A DNA stretch of 26,760 nucleotides. Origin: a bacterium. GTDB lineage: Bacteria > Desulfobacterota > JAPLJL01. Each line of letters opens with the position of its first letter. Within the stretch, counting starts at the first letter, position 1. Under the pieces are notes generated by a model. That model was not told the DNA's origin. It did no database searches and saw only the letters and a list, made by a program, of their open reading frames with translations. This document shows, in pieces, positions 14,260 through 22,664 of the stretch. Where the stretch lies: contig JAQTNV010000046.1 of NCBI GenBank assembly GCA_028713675.1, positions 1-26,760 on the forward strand. Direction: 5' to 3'. Made by a program: the position numbers and the translations under genes.

Positions 14260-15310
14260 GACTGATCCTCCTTACCTGAATCTCCTGTCCCAGTTCCACC
14301 AGCAGGTAATGGTACCCCGCCCCGTTGATTTTCTCCGTAATTCCTCCCCCTCCGCCGCTGACATAAATCTCGACCCCGCCGAACTTGAAATGCCGGTAGG
14401 AGTGCGCGTGCCCGGCGAAAAGATAATTAACCCCGGCCTGGGTCATCACCGAGATCAGCTCCTGCCCCTCCTTCTGGTCCTTGAACGCCAGGGCCCGGTT
14501 ATCAATATCTTCAACCGGTGAAACATGGGTAAAAACCATGATATTCTTTTCCGTCACCGCGCCGAGCAGGTCCAAAAACCAGTCCCGGGTTTCCCCGCCC
14601 AGGCCGTAATTGGCCGAATCCAGCACAATAAAACGGTTTCCGGCCAGGGAAAATGAATAGCTGGAAGCGCCGAAATGGTCAATCGCCATCTCCCAATTAC
14701 TGCCGTAGCTTTCGTGGTTCCCGAGGGTGACATAGAAGGGAACTTTCAACCCGGAGGACCATTCGATCGTGTTTTCGATCTCCGGTTTGCCGTCGAAAAC
14801 GGTAAAATCACCCAGACTGATCACGAAAGATATCCCGCGCCCGTTTACATCCTCGATAAATTTTTCGAAAACCTCCTGGTTATTGTGATTGTCGGAAATC
14901 ACGGCAAACTTCAAGGTCTTCCCCCCTCCGGGGATCCGGGTATTGATTATGCCTCCCCCGGAAGGCAGATAAATATTTGCCTTCCGGTCTATTCCAGCCG
15001 TGGCGGTACTTCCATCCGGATATATCAGCTGGGTCCCTGGGAGGAGATTTTCTATCCTTCCGGTGTAGTAGGAAAAGGATATATCCCGGGTCAATACCTG
15101 GATGACCGGTTCAGGTTCCGAAGCCCAAAAGACCAGGTCCCCGTTCTCCTCCCGGACCGATCCCGCGGAAATCCAAGCCTCATAATTTCCCCGGACCAGT
15201 CTCCGGGCTTCCTCTCCCCGGAGAAAGCGCTCGTCCGCGCTGGAGACCCAGCAACCGGTTATCAAAACTAATAGAATAAATAAATAAAATCGGTTTTTGA
15301 TCCTCTTCAT
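14252..15310 (-). CDS. metallophosphoesterase lipoprotein (calcineurin-like)
   Basis: The protein starts MKRIKNRFYLFILLVLITGC, a lipoprotein signal with lipidated C20, so it should be anchored on the outer face of a membrane. Residues about 60-120 resemble the Ig-like domain before purple-acid-phosphatase-type catalytic domains. The metal-binding motifs are ISDNHNN (D140, H142), LGDF (D168), LGNHES (N198, H199), FTHVSP (H262) and AGHAHSYRHF (H301, H303). Total length is 352 residues from ATG 15310, which has AAGG about 7 nt upstream; the frame is open further 5' but that part is a repeat remnant and intergenic sequence. It overlaps the HAD gene by 8 nt. Substrate unknown; phosphomonoesters or phosphodiesters are possible. 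Confidence 0.88.
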   Translation of the reverse strand: MKRIKNRFYLFILLVLITGCWVSSADERFLRGEEARRLVRGNYEAWISAGSVREENGDLVFWASEPEPVIQVLTRDISFSYYTGRIENLLPGTQLIYPDGSTATAGIDRKANIYLPSGGGIINTRIPGGGKTLKFAVISDNHNNQEVFEKFIEDVNGRGISFVISLGDFTVFDGKPEIENTIEWSSGLKVPFYVTLGNHESYGSNWEMAIDHFGASSYSFSLAGNRFIVLDSANYGLGGETRDWFLDLLGAVTEKNIMVFTHVSPVEDIDNRALAFKDQKEGQELISVMTQAGVNYLFAGHAHSYRHFKFGGVEIYVSGGGGGITEKINGAGYHYLLVELGQEIQVRRISLE

Positions 15311-15334
15311 TTTTAACCTTACGATCCGGGGCAT

Positions 15335-15366
15335 GTCATTCTGAGGCATCAGCCGAAGAATCTCGG
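15335..15366. repeat. GTCATTCTGAGG...GAAGAATCTCGG repeat fragment
   Basis: This 32-nt stretch resembles a dispersed intergenic sequence common in many bacterial genomes (GTCATTCTGA... GAAGAATCT). It occupies most of the gap between the barrel-like gene and the metallophosphoesterase start. Confidence 0.5.
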
Positions 15367-15390
15367 TTTTTCCCAATAAAACAATTCCTC

Positions 15391-16503
15391 CTAATTTTGA
15401 TCTTTGATCTTTGCTTCTTGATCTAGGGAGTACCCTATTCCCACCCGCAAATCGTATCCATCCCCAAAATCGGCACCCAGCAATATCTCCGTTCCAGCCA
15501 GCGGAAAAACCCTGGCCCATACCCCGACCGCCCCTACCCACTTTTGAATCTGGCCGATCAGAAGGTCCGGGCGGACCGAATGCTCAACCCCGATTTCAAC
15601 CCGGCGATGGGGTGTCCATTCCACCCGGTTGATAATTACCGGGTCCAGGGTATATGCGTAATCACCGGATCCTTTTACCCTTATTCCCTGGACAAGATAT
15701 GCCAGCTCCGGAGTGAATTTCAGGCTCCGGGCAAACCTTAAAAAGTCACCTAGAAAAAACTCACCTCCAGCTTTAATAGTTATTGGATAACTAGTTGATC
15801 CAGCAACGAATTTACGGAGATTAACTTCGACACTCTCACGCCCTCCCTGGATACCAAAATAACCTTGGCTCAGCCTTCCGGAACCAAGGAGAAACCCCCG
15901 GTCTATTTCAAGGTCAAGCCTGGTGTATTTATCCCCGTCCATCATGCCCCGGCCCCTGAGATAGAAACCCAGGCCCGACCAGTTTACATCCAGGGTCTTG
16001 ATACGGAATATGTTGTTCAATCCATCCTCAAGATAAGTGTAGGAAACCCTTCCTGACGCCCTGGCTTTGAGGGCGGGTAAAGGGCCATCCGGCTGAAGGG
16101 TACCCAAAAAATCAAACAGGTAACTGTCAATAAACAGCGTTCCCCCGCTCCATAACAGGGGAATGTAGACCGGGAAAAGATCTCCCGATCCACCCGATAA
16201 ATACGCGACCATCCCACCCAAGCCGGCCAGGCCCAAACCGATAAGCTCAAGATAACCAAGGGAATGTGAATCCTCTTCATATCCCAGATAGGAAGCCCCC
16301 AACCCGTGATATAAAACCCCGGGCAGGAGCGAGACCGCCGGGGCCAGGAACCTGTTTCCGAGCAGATCCGCGCCGGCTGGTTTCTGAATTGCCGCCGTGT
16401 TCGGGTCCGGATAAATCGGTGTCCCGGCGAGAAGCAAGCCGGGCGTGAGGAAAAGAAGAAAACATGCCAGAGTGAGAAGACCTTTCAGATTAAATTTAAT
16501 CAT
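15391..16503 (-). CDS. exported beta-barrel-like protein of unknown function
   Basis: The 370-residue protein starts with a signal peptide, MIKFNLKGLLTLACFLLFLTPGLLLAG, probably cleaved after LLLAG. Residues 45-135 include glycine-rich hydrophobic segments, and from about residue 140 onward alternating strands of the type GRVSYTYLEDG, LDVNWSGLGFYLRGRG and YTRLDLEIDRGFLLGSG suggest an outer-membrane or periplasmic beta sheet. The end, DLRVGIGYSL, would fit a final strand, after which QEAKIKDQN is encoded by a heptamer array and looks added. No Shine-Dalgarno is seen; TTGAAT-15-TATATT ending 7 nt before the ATG would make a leaderless message. It lies directly upstream of the lipoprotein phosphoesterase on the same strand. 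I do not recognise the family. Confidence 0.7.
   Translation of the reverse strand: MIKFNLKGLLTLACFLLFLTPGLLLAGTPIYPDPNTAAIQKPAGADLLGNRFLAPAVSLLPGVLYHGLGASYLGYEEDSHSLGYLELIGLGLAGLGGMVAYLSGGSGDLFPVYIPLLWSGGTLFIDSYLFDFLGTLQPDGPLPALKARASGRVSYTYLEDGLNNIFRIKTLDVNWSGLGFYLRGRGMMDGDKYTRLDLEIDRGFLLGSGRLSQGYFGIQGGRESVEVNLRKFVAGSTSYPITIKAGGEFFLGDFLRFARSLKFTPELAYLVQGIRVKGSGDYAYTLDPVIINRVEWTPHRRVEIGVEHSVRPDLLIGQIQKWVGAVGVWARVFPLAGTEILLGADFGDGYDLRVGIGYSLDQEAKIKDQN
15395..15424. repeat. heptamer array encoding a protein C-terminus
   Basis: On the minus strand the units GATCAAG, AAGCAAA, GATCAAA and GATCAAA form the last codons of the barrel-like gene (residues LDQEAKIKDQN). Confidence 0.7.
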
Positions 16504-16600
16504 CAGCGCTAATATAATAATCCTTGCCCAAATTCAATCCTAATATCAGAATTAACAATAGATTGTTTAGTGCTTTTCGCCCAAAACATTTTATTTAGAT

Positions 16601-16723
16601 GTCATTCCCGCGGAAGCGGGAATCCAGCCCTCTTTGTCATCCCCGCGAAAGCGGGGATCCAGGAGAGGAAACTGGATTCCCCCGGATCAAGTCCGGGGCA
16701 GGCTTGGTCAAGCCCGGAATGAC
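16601..16723. repeat. GTCATTCC...GGAATGAC dispersed repeat, copy 2 (long form)
   Basis: The ends GTCATTCC and GGAATGAC are inverted. Internal hairpins include CCCGC-GGAA-GCGGG, CCCCGC-GAAA-GCGGGG, CCCCCGG-ATCAAGT-CCGGGG and GGCTTGGTCAAGCC. It ends 9 nt before the start codon of the GlcF-like gene. The remainder of the gap (16504-16600) is AT-rich and shows nothing else clear. Confidence 0.85.
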
Positions 16724-16732
16724 AATATATGT

Positions 16733-17992
16733 ATGGATTACAACCCAAAAACTTCAGACTCTCAGATCGATTTCTCCGCCTGCGTCCGCTGCGGGACCTG
16801 CCTGTCCGGATGCCCGACCTACGAGGAGTTGAAAGACGAATCCTATTCCCCCCGGGGAAGGGTCGCGCTCGGCAGTTCGCTGGATGCCGGCCGCCTCCCG
16901 GTCAGCCCCGGAACCGGCCGGCATTTTTCCGCCTGTCTCCTCTGCCTGGCTTGCGAGGCCAACTGCCCTAATGGGGTTAAAACCGAATCCATCATTCTCG
17001 GTTCCCGGCGTATCCTCCAGGGGAAAAAAGGGATCCCGCTTCTGAAGCGGGCCGCTTTCAAAAACGTGCTGGGTTCCTCCGCGGCCCGCCGGGCGATATT
17101 CCCCTTCCTCCCCGCCGCCAAGATCCTGAAAAACCGGGAGGGACGGCTCAAGCCCTGGCAGGTTTTCAAACCGTTCCTTTACAAAATTGATCCGGAACGG
17201 AGTTATCCCCTCCCCGATATCAAGGACGCGCCCGAGATCAACCTTCCTCCCCTGGAAGCCGGCTTGCCCAGGATATTTATTTTCTCCGGCTGCCTGGGTG
17301 ACATCTTCTATCCCCGGATCGGAGAAGCCGCGGTTTCCCTGATCCGGAAAACCAAGGCCGGGGTCATCCTGCCCAGGGAAAGGATCTGCTGCGGGCTGCC
17401 GCTCTCCGCCGGCGGAGACGAAGAGGGCGCCCGCGCCCTGGCCCGGCGCAATCTGGAAATAATCAATCGTTACCATCCCGACCTGATCGTCAGCCCCTGC
17501 CCTTCCTGCGCCCGCTTCCTGAAAAGCGAACTGCCCCGGCTCCTGGGAGAAGACCCCTCCGCCGCTGAGACCGGGAAAAAGGTGGTCGACCTTTCGGAAT
17601 ACCTGGTTTCCCGGCCTGACCCGCTCCCCGGGCCGGAGAAAAAACTTTCCGGTCTTCTCACCTACCACGACCCCTGCCACCTGGCCCGGGGCATGGGCAT
17701 CTCCAAAGAGCCGAGAGCCCTGCTCGGCCGGCTGCCCGGGATCGATTTCTCCGAGCACACCGAGAGAAGCCGCTGCTGCGGGTTCGGCGGAAGCTTCGCC
17801 TTTGAGCACTACGATCTGGCACGCCGGATTCAGGCCAAGAAGGTGGAGTCGCTCATTCGGACCGGGGCCGGCCTGGTCGTGACCTCCTGCCCCGGATGCA
17901 TCTTTCAGCTTGAGGACGGGCTGAGCCGGGCGGGAAATCCGATGAAAGTCAAACATCTTTATGAGGTGCTGGACCATCCGGATTCAACTTGA
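16733..17992 (+). CDS. GlcF-like iron-sulfur CCG-domain oxidoreductase subunit
   Basis: The 419-residue protein has two N-terminal [4Fe-4S] motifs, CVRCGTCLSGCP (C17, C20, C23, C27) and CLLCLACEANCP (C68, C71, C74, C78), then two cysteine-rich CCG domains: FSGCLGDIFYPRIG...CCGLP...CPSCARF and DPCHLARG...CCGFGGSF...CPGC. This is the layout of glycolate oxidase subunit GlcF and related lactate or heterodisulfide-type subunits, which pass electrons from a FAD subunit to quinone or ferredoxin. No GlcD/FAD partner is in the window. ATG 16733 was chosen because the 99 nt of open frame before it is the dispersed repeat. There is no Shine-Dalgarno. Confidence 0.88.
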   Translation: MDYNPKTSDSQIDFSACVRCGTCLSGCPTYEELKDESYSPRGRVALGSSLDAGRLPVSPGTGRHFSACLLCLACEANCPNGVKTESIILGSRRILQGKKGIPLLKRAAFKNVLGSSAARRAIFPFLPAAKILKNREGRLKPWQVFKPFLYKIDPERSYPLPDIKDAPEINLPPLEAGLPRIFIFSGCLGDIFYPRIGEAAVSLIRKTKAGVILPRERICCGLPLSAGGDEEGARALARRNLEIINRYHPDLIVSPCPSCARFLKSELPRLLGEDPSAAETGKKVVDLSEYLVSRPDPLPGPEKKLSGLLTYHDPCHLARGMGISKEPRALLGRLPGIDFSEHTERSRCCGFGGSFAFEHYDLARRIQAKKVESLIRTGAGLVVTSCPGCIFQLEDGLSRAGNPMKVKHLYEVLDHPDST

Positions 17993-18012
17993 CCAGGGTT
18001 CGATCAGATATC

Positions 18013-18151
18013 CGTCATCCCTGCGAAAGCAGGGATCCAGAAAATTCCGAGAATACTGGATTCCCGCGGGAGTTTATCCTGCCCCTCTGGGGTTCTCGTC
18101 CCGAGAACCCTTTCGGGGTCGAGGGAAGCGGAGTCGAAGGGCGGGAATGAC
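18013..18151. repeat. GTCATYCC...GGAATGAC dispersed repeat, copy 3
   Basis: It begins GTCATCCCTGCGAAAGCAGG (hairpin CCCTGC-GAAA-GCAGGG, again a compensated variant of the CCCCGC-GAAA-GCGGGG hairpin in copy 2) and ends GGGCGGGAATGAC. The middle holds further hairpin-like text (GGTTCTCG / CGAGAACC). Confidence 0.8.
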
Positions 18152-18188
18152 ATTATTTTCTTTGATTTTCATTCGTCATTCGTCAATC

Positions 18189-18220
18189 CCTCCGGGCCGT
18201 AGGCCCTACAGGGCCGGAGG
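18189..18220. repeat. palindromic element CCTCC...GGAGG
   Basis: Nested inverted arms, CCTCCG...CGGAGG around GTAGG-C-CCTAC, lie in the gap before the DUF192 gene. It resembles the GTAGGG modules in containing GTAGG/CCTAC but does not fit their 6-5-6 layout. Confidence 0.55.
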
Positions 18221-18243
18221 CTACAATCGTTAATTCTTTTTAA

Positions 18244-18271
18244 CTCGAAACTAGAAACCCGAAACTCGAAA
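18244..18271. repeat. heptamer array CTCGAAA upstream of DUF192 gene
   Basis: Units CTCGAAA, CTAGAAA, CCCGAAA and CTCGAAA end 6 nt before the ATG at 18278 and occupy the place of a ribosome binding site. Confidence 0.8.
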
Positions 18272-18277
18272 CTTTCG

Positions 18278-18619
18278 ATGCTCATCGAAATCAATCAGAA
18301 GAAAATCGAGGTGGAATGCTGCCGGGGGTTCTGGAATGTTTTCCGGGGACTGATGTTTTCCCGGAGGAAAAATATCCTGCTGGTCCTTCCCCGGGAAGGG
18401 AGGAACCGCGCCGCCATCCATTCGTTCTTCGTCTTTTTCCCTTTTCAGGCCGTTTTCATCAATTCCCGAAACGAGGTGGTGGACTCAAAGAGGATGAAAC
18501 CATTTCGGGTTTTCCGTCCCCGGAAACCGGCCTCTCATGTCCTGGAAGTCGGGGAGAAGAATTTTAATCTCACCGATGCCGGGATTCCCAATCTGATTAT
18601 TAAATCAACCCGTATTTAA
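18278..18619 (+). CDS. DUF192 family protein
   Basis: The 113-residue protein matches DUF192: an early RGFWNVFRGLMFSRR (the family's GLM motif), a central AIHSFFVFFPFQAVFINSRNEVVD strand pair and the closing KPASHVLEVGEKNF. Many members carry a signal peptide; this one does not. The function of the family is not established. No Shine-Dalgarno is seen because a heptamer array occupies the upstream sequence; a GTG or downstream start is not better. The gene converges on acvB with only 10 nt between the stop codons and no visible terminator, so the transcripts probably overlap. Confidence 0.8.
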   Translation: MLIEINQKKIEVECCRGFWNVFRGLMFSRRKNILLVLPREGRNRAAIHSFFVFFPFQAVFINSRNEVVDSKRMKPFRVFRPRKPASHVLEVGEKNFNLTDAGIPNLIIKSTRI

Positions 18620-18629
18620 TCAGGGGCGG

Positions 18630-20024
18630 TTACTTCAATTCTTTTATTATCCTTTCAGCAATGTCTTGATAATCCCCTCCGAAATGATGCGCCCCGGCCA
18701 GAGGGATTATCTGCGCCAGACCCGGGGACAGCTTCGGGCAAAGACTGTCAGATTCTTCCTTTCCAAAAAGGCAAAGGATTTTCTTCCCCTTGAGTTTTTC
18801 CACCTCAGGAAAAATGGGGAACGATTTCCCGGCTGAGGACATTCCCAGCCAATCCGTCAGATGAAACTCAAATTCTGCCTCGTTTCCCGGGCCTAAAAGG
18901 GCAAGCAGACTGACCCGGGCCAGCATTTCCCCGGACAGGCGGTTCACCATCAAGGGAAGAACGTCCGCCCCCAGCGAATAACCGATCAAGATTACCTTCT
19001 TCTTGTTCCACTTATTCAGATAATACCTGAGGATCCGCTCCAGATCCTTCGCCGATCCATCCGGGTTTCGCGGAGTCCAAAAATAATGGAGAGAATCCAA
19101 TCCGACGATCGCAATTCCTTTTTCAGCCAGAGCGTTACCCACCTCGCGATCAATCCCGGCCCAGCCTCCGTCACCGGTCACAATCACCGCGAATTCATCG
19201 GTGACGGGCTCACGGGCGGGAACCTCAACCAGGGGAAGGTCTTTCAATTCACTAATTGGAGAAAACAGGGGGACTTTGTTCTCTATCGACAGACGGGTGA
19301 AGGCTTCCTTAAACTGCGGCATCCAGTTCCGGGGCACGGAAAAACCGTGTCCGACTTTGGGCAGCAGCACCACCTGCCCGTTTTTTACCGCCTGTCCAAA
19401 TACCTCGGCGGCGGACGCTTCACAAACCTGATCGATATTTCCCTGCAAGGCGATCCAGGGAGCGGACAGATTGCCGGCGGGCAGAAAGCTATATCCTTTT
19501 CCCCCTGGCCCCGGCTTCCATTCCAACCCGTTTCCCCGGCACAGCGGTTTGGCCAGCGGTAAATCCGGGCAGAATCCCAGGCTGATAGCCCCGCGAAAAG
19601 TATTGGGAGGCGACTGAACCAGAACGGCATAGACCAGGGTCGCCCCTGACGAATACCCGGCCAGCGTCGGCATTATATAATTGGGAAAATCCAGCTTCTT
19701 CTGAACGAACTTGCTTAACTCCTCAAAGTCCGCGGCCGGGTATGAACATTTCTCCCCGCCCCCTTCGATTCCCTTCAGGTAATGAACGGCATTTATGCCG
19801 ATTACGAGAGCATCCAGGCTCGACAGTTCCCGGGCCATATCCACCACCCCGAGATTCCATCCGCCATCTCCGGAAACAAACAAAACCACCTGGGATGGAT
19901 GAGGAGATTGGCGGTAAATGCTGACGATGCCAAAATGTCCGAACTCAAAGGTTTCCGCTTTGGTATCCCCTGCGGACGGTTGGCCGGAGAGAACCAGCAA
20001 AATGGAAAAAAGGATATATCTCAC
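18630..20024 (-). CDS. acvB: AcvB/VirJ-type alpha/beta hydrolase, probable aminoacyl-PG hydrolase
   Basis: The 464-residue protein has a signal peptide (MRYILFSILLVLSGQPSAG) and two tandem VirJ-like domains. The first shows FVSGDGGWN (residues 49-57) and GYSSG (S125); the second shows VTGDGGWAG (282-290), the nucleophile S350 in GYSLGAD, a likely acid near D426 and H446/H447 in GAHHFGGD. This is the arrangement of AcvB/AtvA proteins, periplasmic enzymes shown in Agrobacterium to hydrolyse lysyl-phosphatidylglycerol made by LpiA/MprF. The start is GTG, overlapping the mprF stop as GTGA, so translation is coupled. Hence synthesis and removal of the modified lipid are produced together. Confidence 0.88.
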   Translation of the reverse strand: MRYILFSILLVLSGQPSAGDTKAETFEFGHFGIVSIYRQSPHPSQVVLFVSGDGGWNLGVVDMARELSSLDALVIGINAVHYLKGIEGGGEKCSYPAADFEELSKFVQKKLDFPNYIMPTLAGYSSGATLVYAVLVQSPPNTFRGAISLGFCPDLPLAKPLCRGNGLEWKPGPGGKGYSFLPAGNLSAPWIALQGNIDQVCEASAAEVFGQAVKNGQVVLLPKVGHGFSVPRNWMPQFKEAFTRLSIENKVPLFSPISELKDLPLVEVPAREPVTDEFAVIVTGDGGWAGIDREVGNALAEKGIAIVGLDSLHYFWTPRNPDGSAKDLERILRYYLNKWNKKKVILIGYSLGADVLPLMVNRLSGEMLARVSLLALLGPGNEAEFEFHLTDWLGMSSAGKSFPIFPEVEKLKGKKILCLFGKEESDSLCPKLSPGLAQIIPLAGAHHFGGDYQDIAERIIKELK

Positions 20025-22597
20025 TTTCCAACCACTCCCTTGACCCCACCCGAAGTCAGGGCGGCCAAATCGGCAAAAACCCGAGGCAGGATCAGGGTCC
20101 CGGGTAAAGCCAGGTACTTCGGTTCCCAGCGGGGAAAGAACTTTTCCTTATAACGCCTCAAGCCCTGGAAATTATAGAATTGCTCGCCGTGACTGAAAAT
20201 AAACGCCCCCACCCGGTTCCAGAAAGGAGCCAGGGCCCGGTTTTCAATCCCGGCCAGGGGCGCCATCCCCAGATTGAACCAGCGATACCCTTCCTGCTTC
20301 CCCCACAAAATAAGGTGGATAAATAAATAATCCATCACGCCCCCGGGCGCCTCTGGGAAATGACGCATCAAATCGATGGAGAACTCTTCCTTTTCCGCTC
20401 CCAACCAGATATTCGTGAAGGCAATGATCTTTCCATCCTTTCGGATAATCCCGGCGGGAAACCGTTTCAAGTAATCCTCATTAAAACAACCCAGGGAAAA
20501 CTTTTTCTCCCGGGTCTGTTTTTGTTGGAGCCACTCGGCTGAGATCATCCGGAATTGCTCCAACAATTCCATGATTCCTTCCCGAGGGATAACTTCGAAG
20601 GTACACCCCGCCTTGGTCATCCGGTTATAGCTGTAGCGCAAACCTTTGTTTTCGCTGCCTTCCAGGTTAAAACCCGGCAGGGAAACCCGCGCTTCCTCCC
20701 CGAACTTAAGCAAGGTCAATCCCAGATCAAGGTAAAGAGAAAGGTTGTCCGAGGAAATTTCGTAAAAAACCGGCCAGCCGTGGTAGCGGTCGCACAGTTC
20801 CCGAAACCGCCAGGCGATTTCGGGCCATTCTTCCCGCGGGCCCACCGGATCACCCAGAGCCACCCAGCTCCTTCCCTGGATGGAATACATAATGAAAGCA
20901 TCCCCTTTCGAATTCACCATAAAGGCTTTGTCTCCAAGCAGGGCCAGGTTGGCGTAAGTCCGGGCGGATTTTTGGACAATGGGCTCGATCTTTGCCAAAC
21001 TCTCGCGGCCGGCCAGCTTGGGTCTGGGTGTGGCCGGGCGGAGCAGCCTGGTCATGGCGAAGGCCAAAGCCAGACCGATGGCCCCCACCAGGGCCCGAAG
21101 AGAACGGGGAGCGTCCTCGGAAAAAGTGAAGCGCCACCAGAGTTCGTGGGAATAATCCACATGCTTGTAGGAAAAGAAAGTCAGCCAGACGGAACCCAAA
21201 AGGACCAGGATCACCGCCGCGACCCATTCCAGGGAAAACCTCTGATTCAAAAGGGAGGCCTTGCGGTAAAAATAACGCCGACAGGAAACCAGGGCCGTGA
21301 GCATCACGAACAGGATGGCCGCTTCTTCATAGTCCAAGCCTTTCAGGAGTGAGATTACCATTCCCAGGATCAGCAAAACCGCCGTCAGGAAATAAGCCCC
21401 GTCGAGGCGCCGCTGCAATCCCCGGGCCAGAAGGAGCAATCCCACACCGACCAGGCTCCCGAGAAAATGCGAAAACTCGATTACCGGGAGGGGAAGGAAA
21501 TCCTGGAGCCAATCCATCCGTGATCCCAGCGCGGGGGTGGCCCCGGAAAAGAGCAGGATCGCCCCGCCGATAAAAGTGCTGATCGCCAGCGCGTTCGGGA
21601 TAACCACCGATCCCCATTTGCCGAATAATCGAAAAGTTGATTTCAGTTTTTCCTTCTTCTGAGATAATTCCTGGATCCCCAGCAGAATGGTGGCCACCAG
21701 CAGCGGGAGCAAATAATAAATCCCCCGATAGGCCAGGAGAGATCCCAAAACCTGGGACGCCGGCAGAGCCGGAGACAAAAGGAGGATCACCACGGTCTCG
21801 AATACCCCCAGACCCCCGGGAACCTGGCTGAGCAATCCCGCCGTTTGCGCCAGCAGAAATACGCCGAGAAAACCGGGATAGGACAAGCCGGGAGAACCGG
21901 GGAGCAGAACATAAAGAACGCTCCCCGCCAAGGCCCAGTCGAGTATGGCGATCGCCGTCTGGGGCAGGAACAGGCGCAAGGAAGGAAGGCTGATCTCCCA
22001 ATCCCGAATTTTAAAAGAACGCTTTCGAAAAATGGTCAAAATGAAGTAGGAACCAACCACCACCAGAAAAATTACTCCCAGGGCGCGGATCGAATCGAAG
22101 GGAAGATGAAGGGCCCGGGGAACCGCCAGAGGTTCCAGGAGGAAAACTACCCCCCCCAGGGAGAGCAAACCCAGCCAGAGGGTCAGGGTGCAGAAGCCAA
22201 TTACCTGGGCAATTTCCAGGGTTGACAATCCCCAGGACGAATAAAGCCGATAACGGACTGAGCTCCCCGCCAGCATGGAAAGCCCGATATTATTGCTGAA
22301 GGAATAACCGATGAACGAGGCCAGGGCGATCTTCCGATAGGCGAGTTCATGCTTAATGTAACGCAAGCCCAGAACGTCATACCCGGTCATGACGAGATAA
22401 TTAAAAACCGTCAGGAGCAGAGCCAGGATCAGGCTTCGCTCGGGAAGCGCCTTTAAGTGTTGCAGAATCTCGTGGAGATGATGGGATTTCAGCTCGTGAT
22501 GCAAAACCCAGAGGGCAGCGGCAAAAAGGAACAGGCCGAGCAACGAACCCAGAGCGGGAAGCAATCTGGATTTCACCTGCGAATATCTGTCGGGCAT
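20021..22597 (-). CDS. mprF: MprF/LpiA phosphatidylglycerol lysyltransferase (flippase-synthase fusion)
   Basis: The 858-residue protein has the full MprF layout. About 500 N-terminal residues form some 12-14 transmembrane helices, the flippase part, with LASFIGYSFSNNIGLSMLAGSSVRYRLYSSWGL and the QVPGGLGVFETVVILLL loop. The C-terminal cytoplasmic synthase domain (about 525-850) includes LALLGDKAFMVNSKGDAFIMYSIQGRSWVALGDPVG, EISSDNLSLYLDLGLTLLKFGEEARVSL, RYSYNRMTKAG and FNLGMAPLAGIENR. It transfers an amino acid, usually lysine or alanine, from tRNA to phosphatidylglycerol and moves the product to the outer leaflet, lowering surface charge. Which amino acid is used cannot be read here. There is no Shine-Dalgarno; TATATA lies 7 nt before the ATG. 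acvB follows with a 4-nt overlap. Confidence 0.94.
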   Translation of the reverse strand: MPDRYSQVKSRLLPALGSLLGLFLFAAALWVLHHELKSHHLHEILQHLKALPERSLILALLLTVFNYLVMTGYDVLGLRYIKHELAYRKIALASFIGYSFSNNIGLSMLAGSSVRYRLYSSWGLSTLEIAQVIGFCTLTLWLGLLSLGGVVFLLEPLAVPRALHLPFDSIRALGVIFLVVVGSYFILTIFRKRSFKIRDWEISLPSLRLFLPQTAIAILDWALAGSVLYVLLPGSPGLSYPGFLGVFLLAQTAGLLSQVPGGLGVFETVVILLLSPALPASQVLGSLLAYRGIYYLLPLLVATILLGIQELSQKKEKLKSTFRLFGKWGSVVIPNALAISTFIGGAILLFSGATPALGSRMDWLQDFLPLPVIEFSHFLGSLVGVGLLLLARGLQRRLDGAYFLTAVLLILGMVISLLKGLDYEEAAILFVMLTALVSCRRYFYRKASLLNQRFSLEWVAAVILVLLGSVWLTFFSYKHVDYSHELWWRFTFSEDAPRSLRALVGAIGLALAFAMTRLLRPATPRPKLAGRESLAKIEPIVQKSARTYANLALLGDKAFMVNSKGDAFIMYSIQGRSWVALGDPVGPREEWPEIAWRFRELCDRYHGWPVFYEISSDNLSLYLDLGLTLLKFGEEARVSLPGFNLEGSENKGLRYSYNRMTKAGCTFEVIPREGIMELLEQFRMISAEWLQQKQTREKKFSLGCFNEDYLKRFPAGIIRKDGKIIAFTNIWLGAEKEEFSIDLMRHFPEAPGGVMDYLFIHLILWGKQEGYRWFNLGMAPLAGIENRALAPFWNRVGAFIFSHGEQFYNFQGLRRYKEKFFPRWEPKYLALPGTLILPRVFADLAALTSGGVKGVVGK

Positions 22598-22664
22598 ATT
22601 AATTTATATAGAATCGAAATATAGGAAATAAATCAAGAAAATAAGCTGTCATTTTGCCAATCCT

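Noticed and set aside
15311-15541. N-terminal extension of the metallophosphoesterase
   Set aside because: A clear lipoprotein signal peptide starts at 15310; the extension covers a repeat fragment and the end of the upstream gene.
16754-17977. 407-residue minus-strand open frame
   Set aside because: It is antisense to the GlcF-like gene, whose cysteine motifs are all in place.
18630-20024. Type IV secretion virulence factor VirJ
   Set aside because: No secretion genes are present; the neighbour MprF indicates the lipid hydrolase role.
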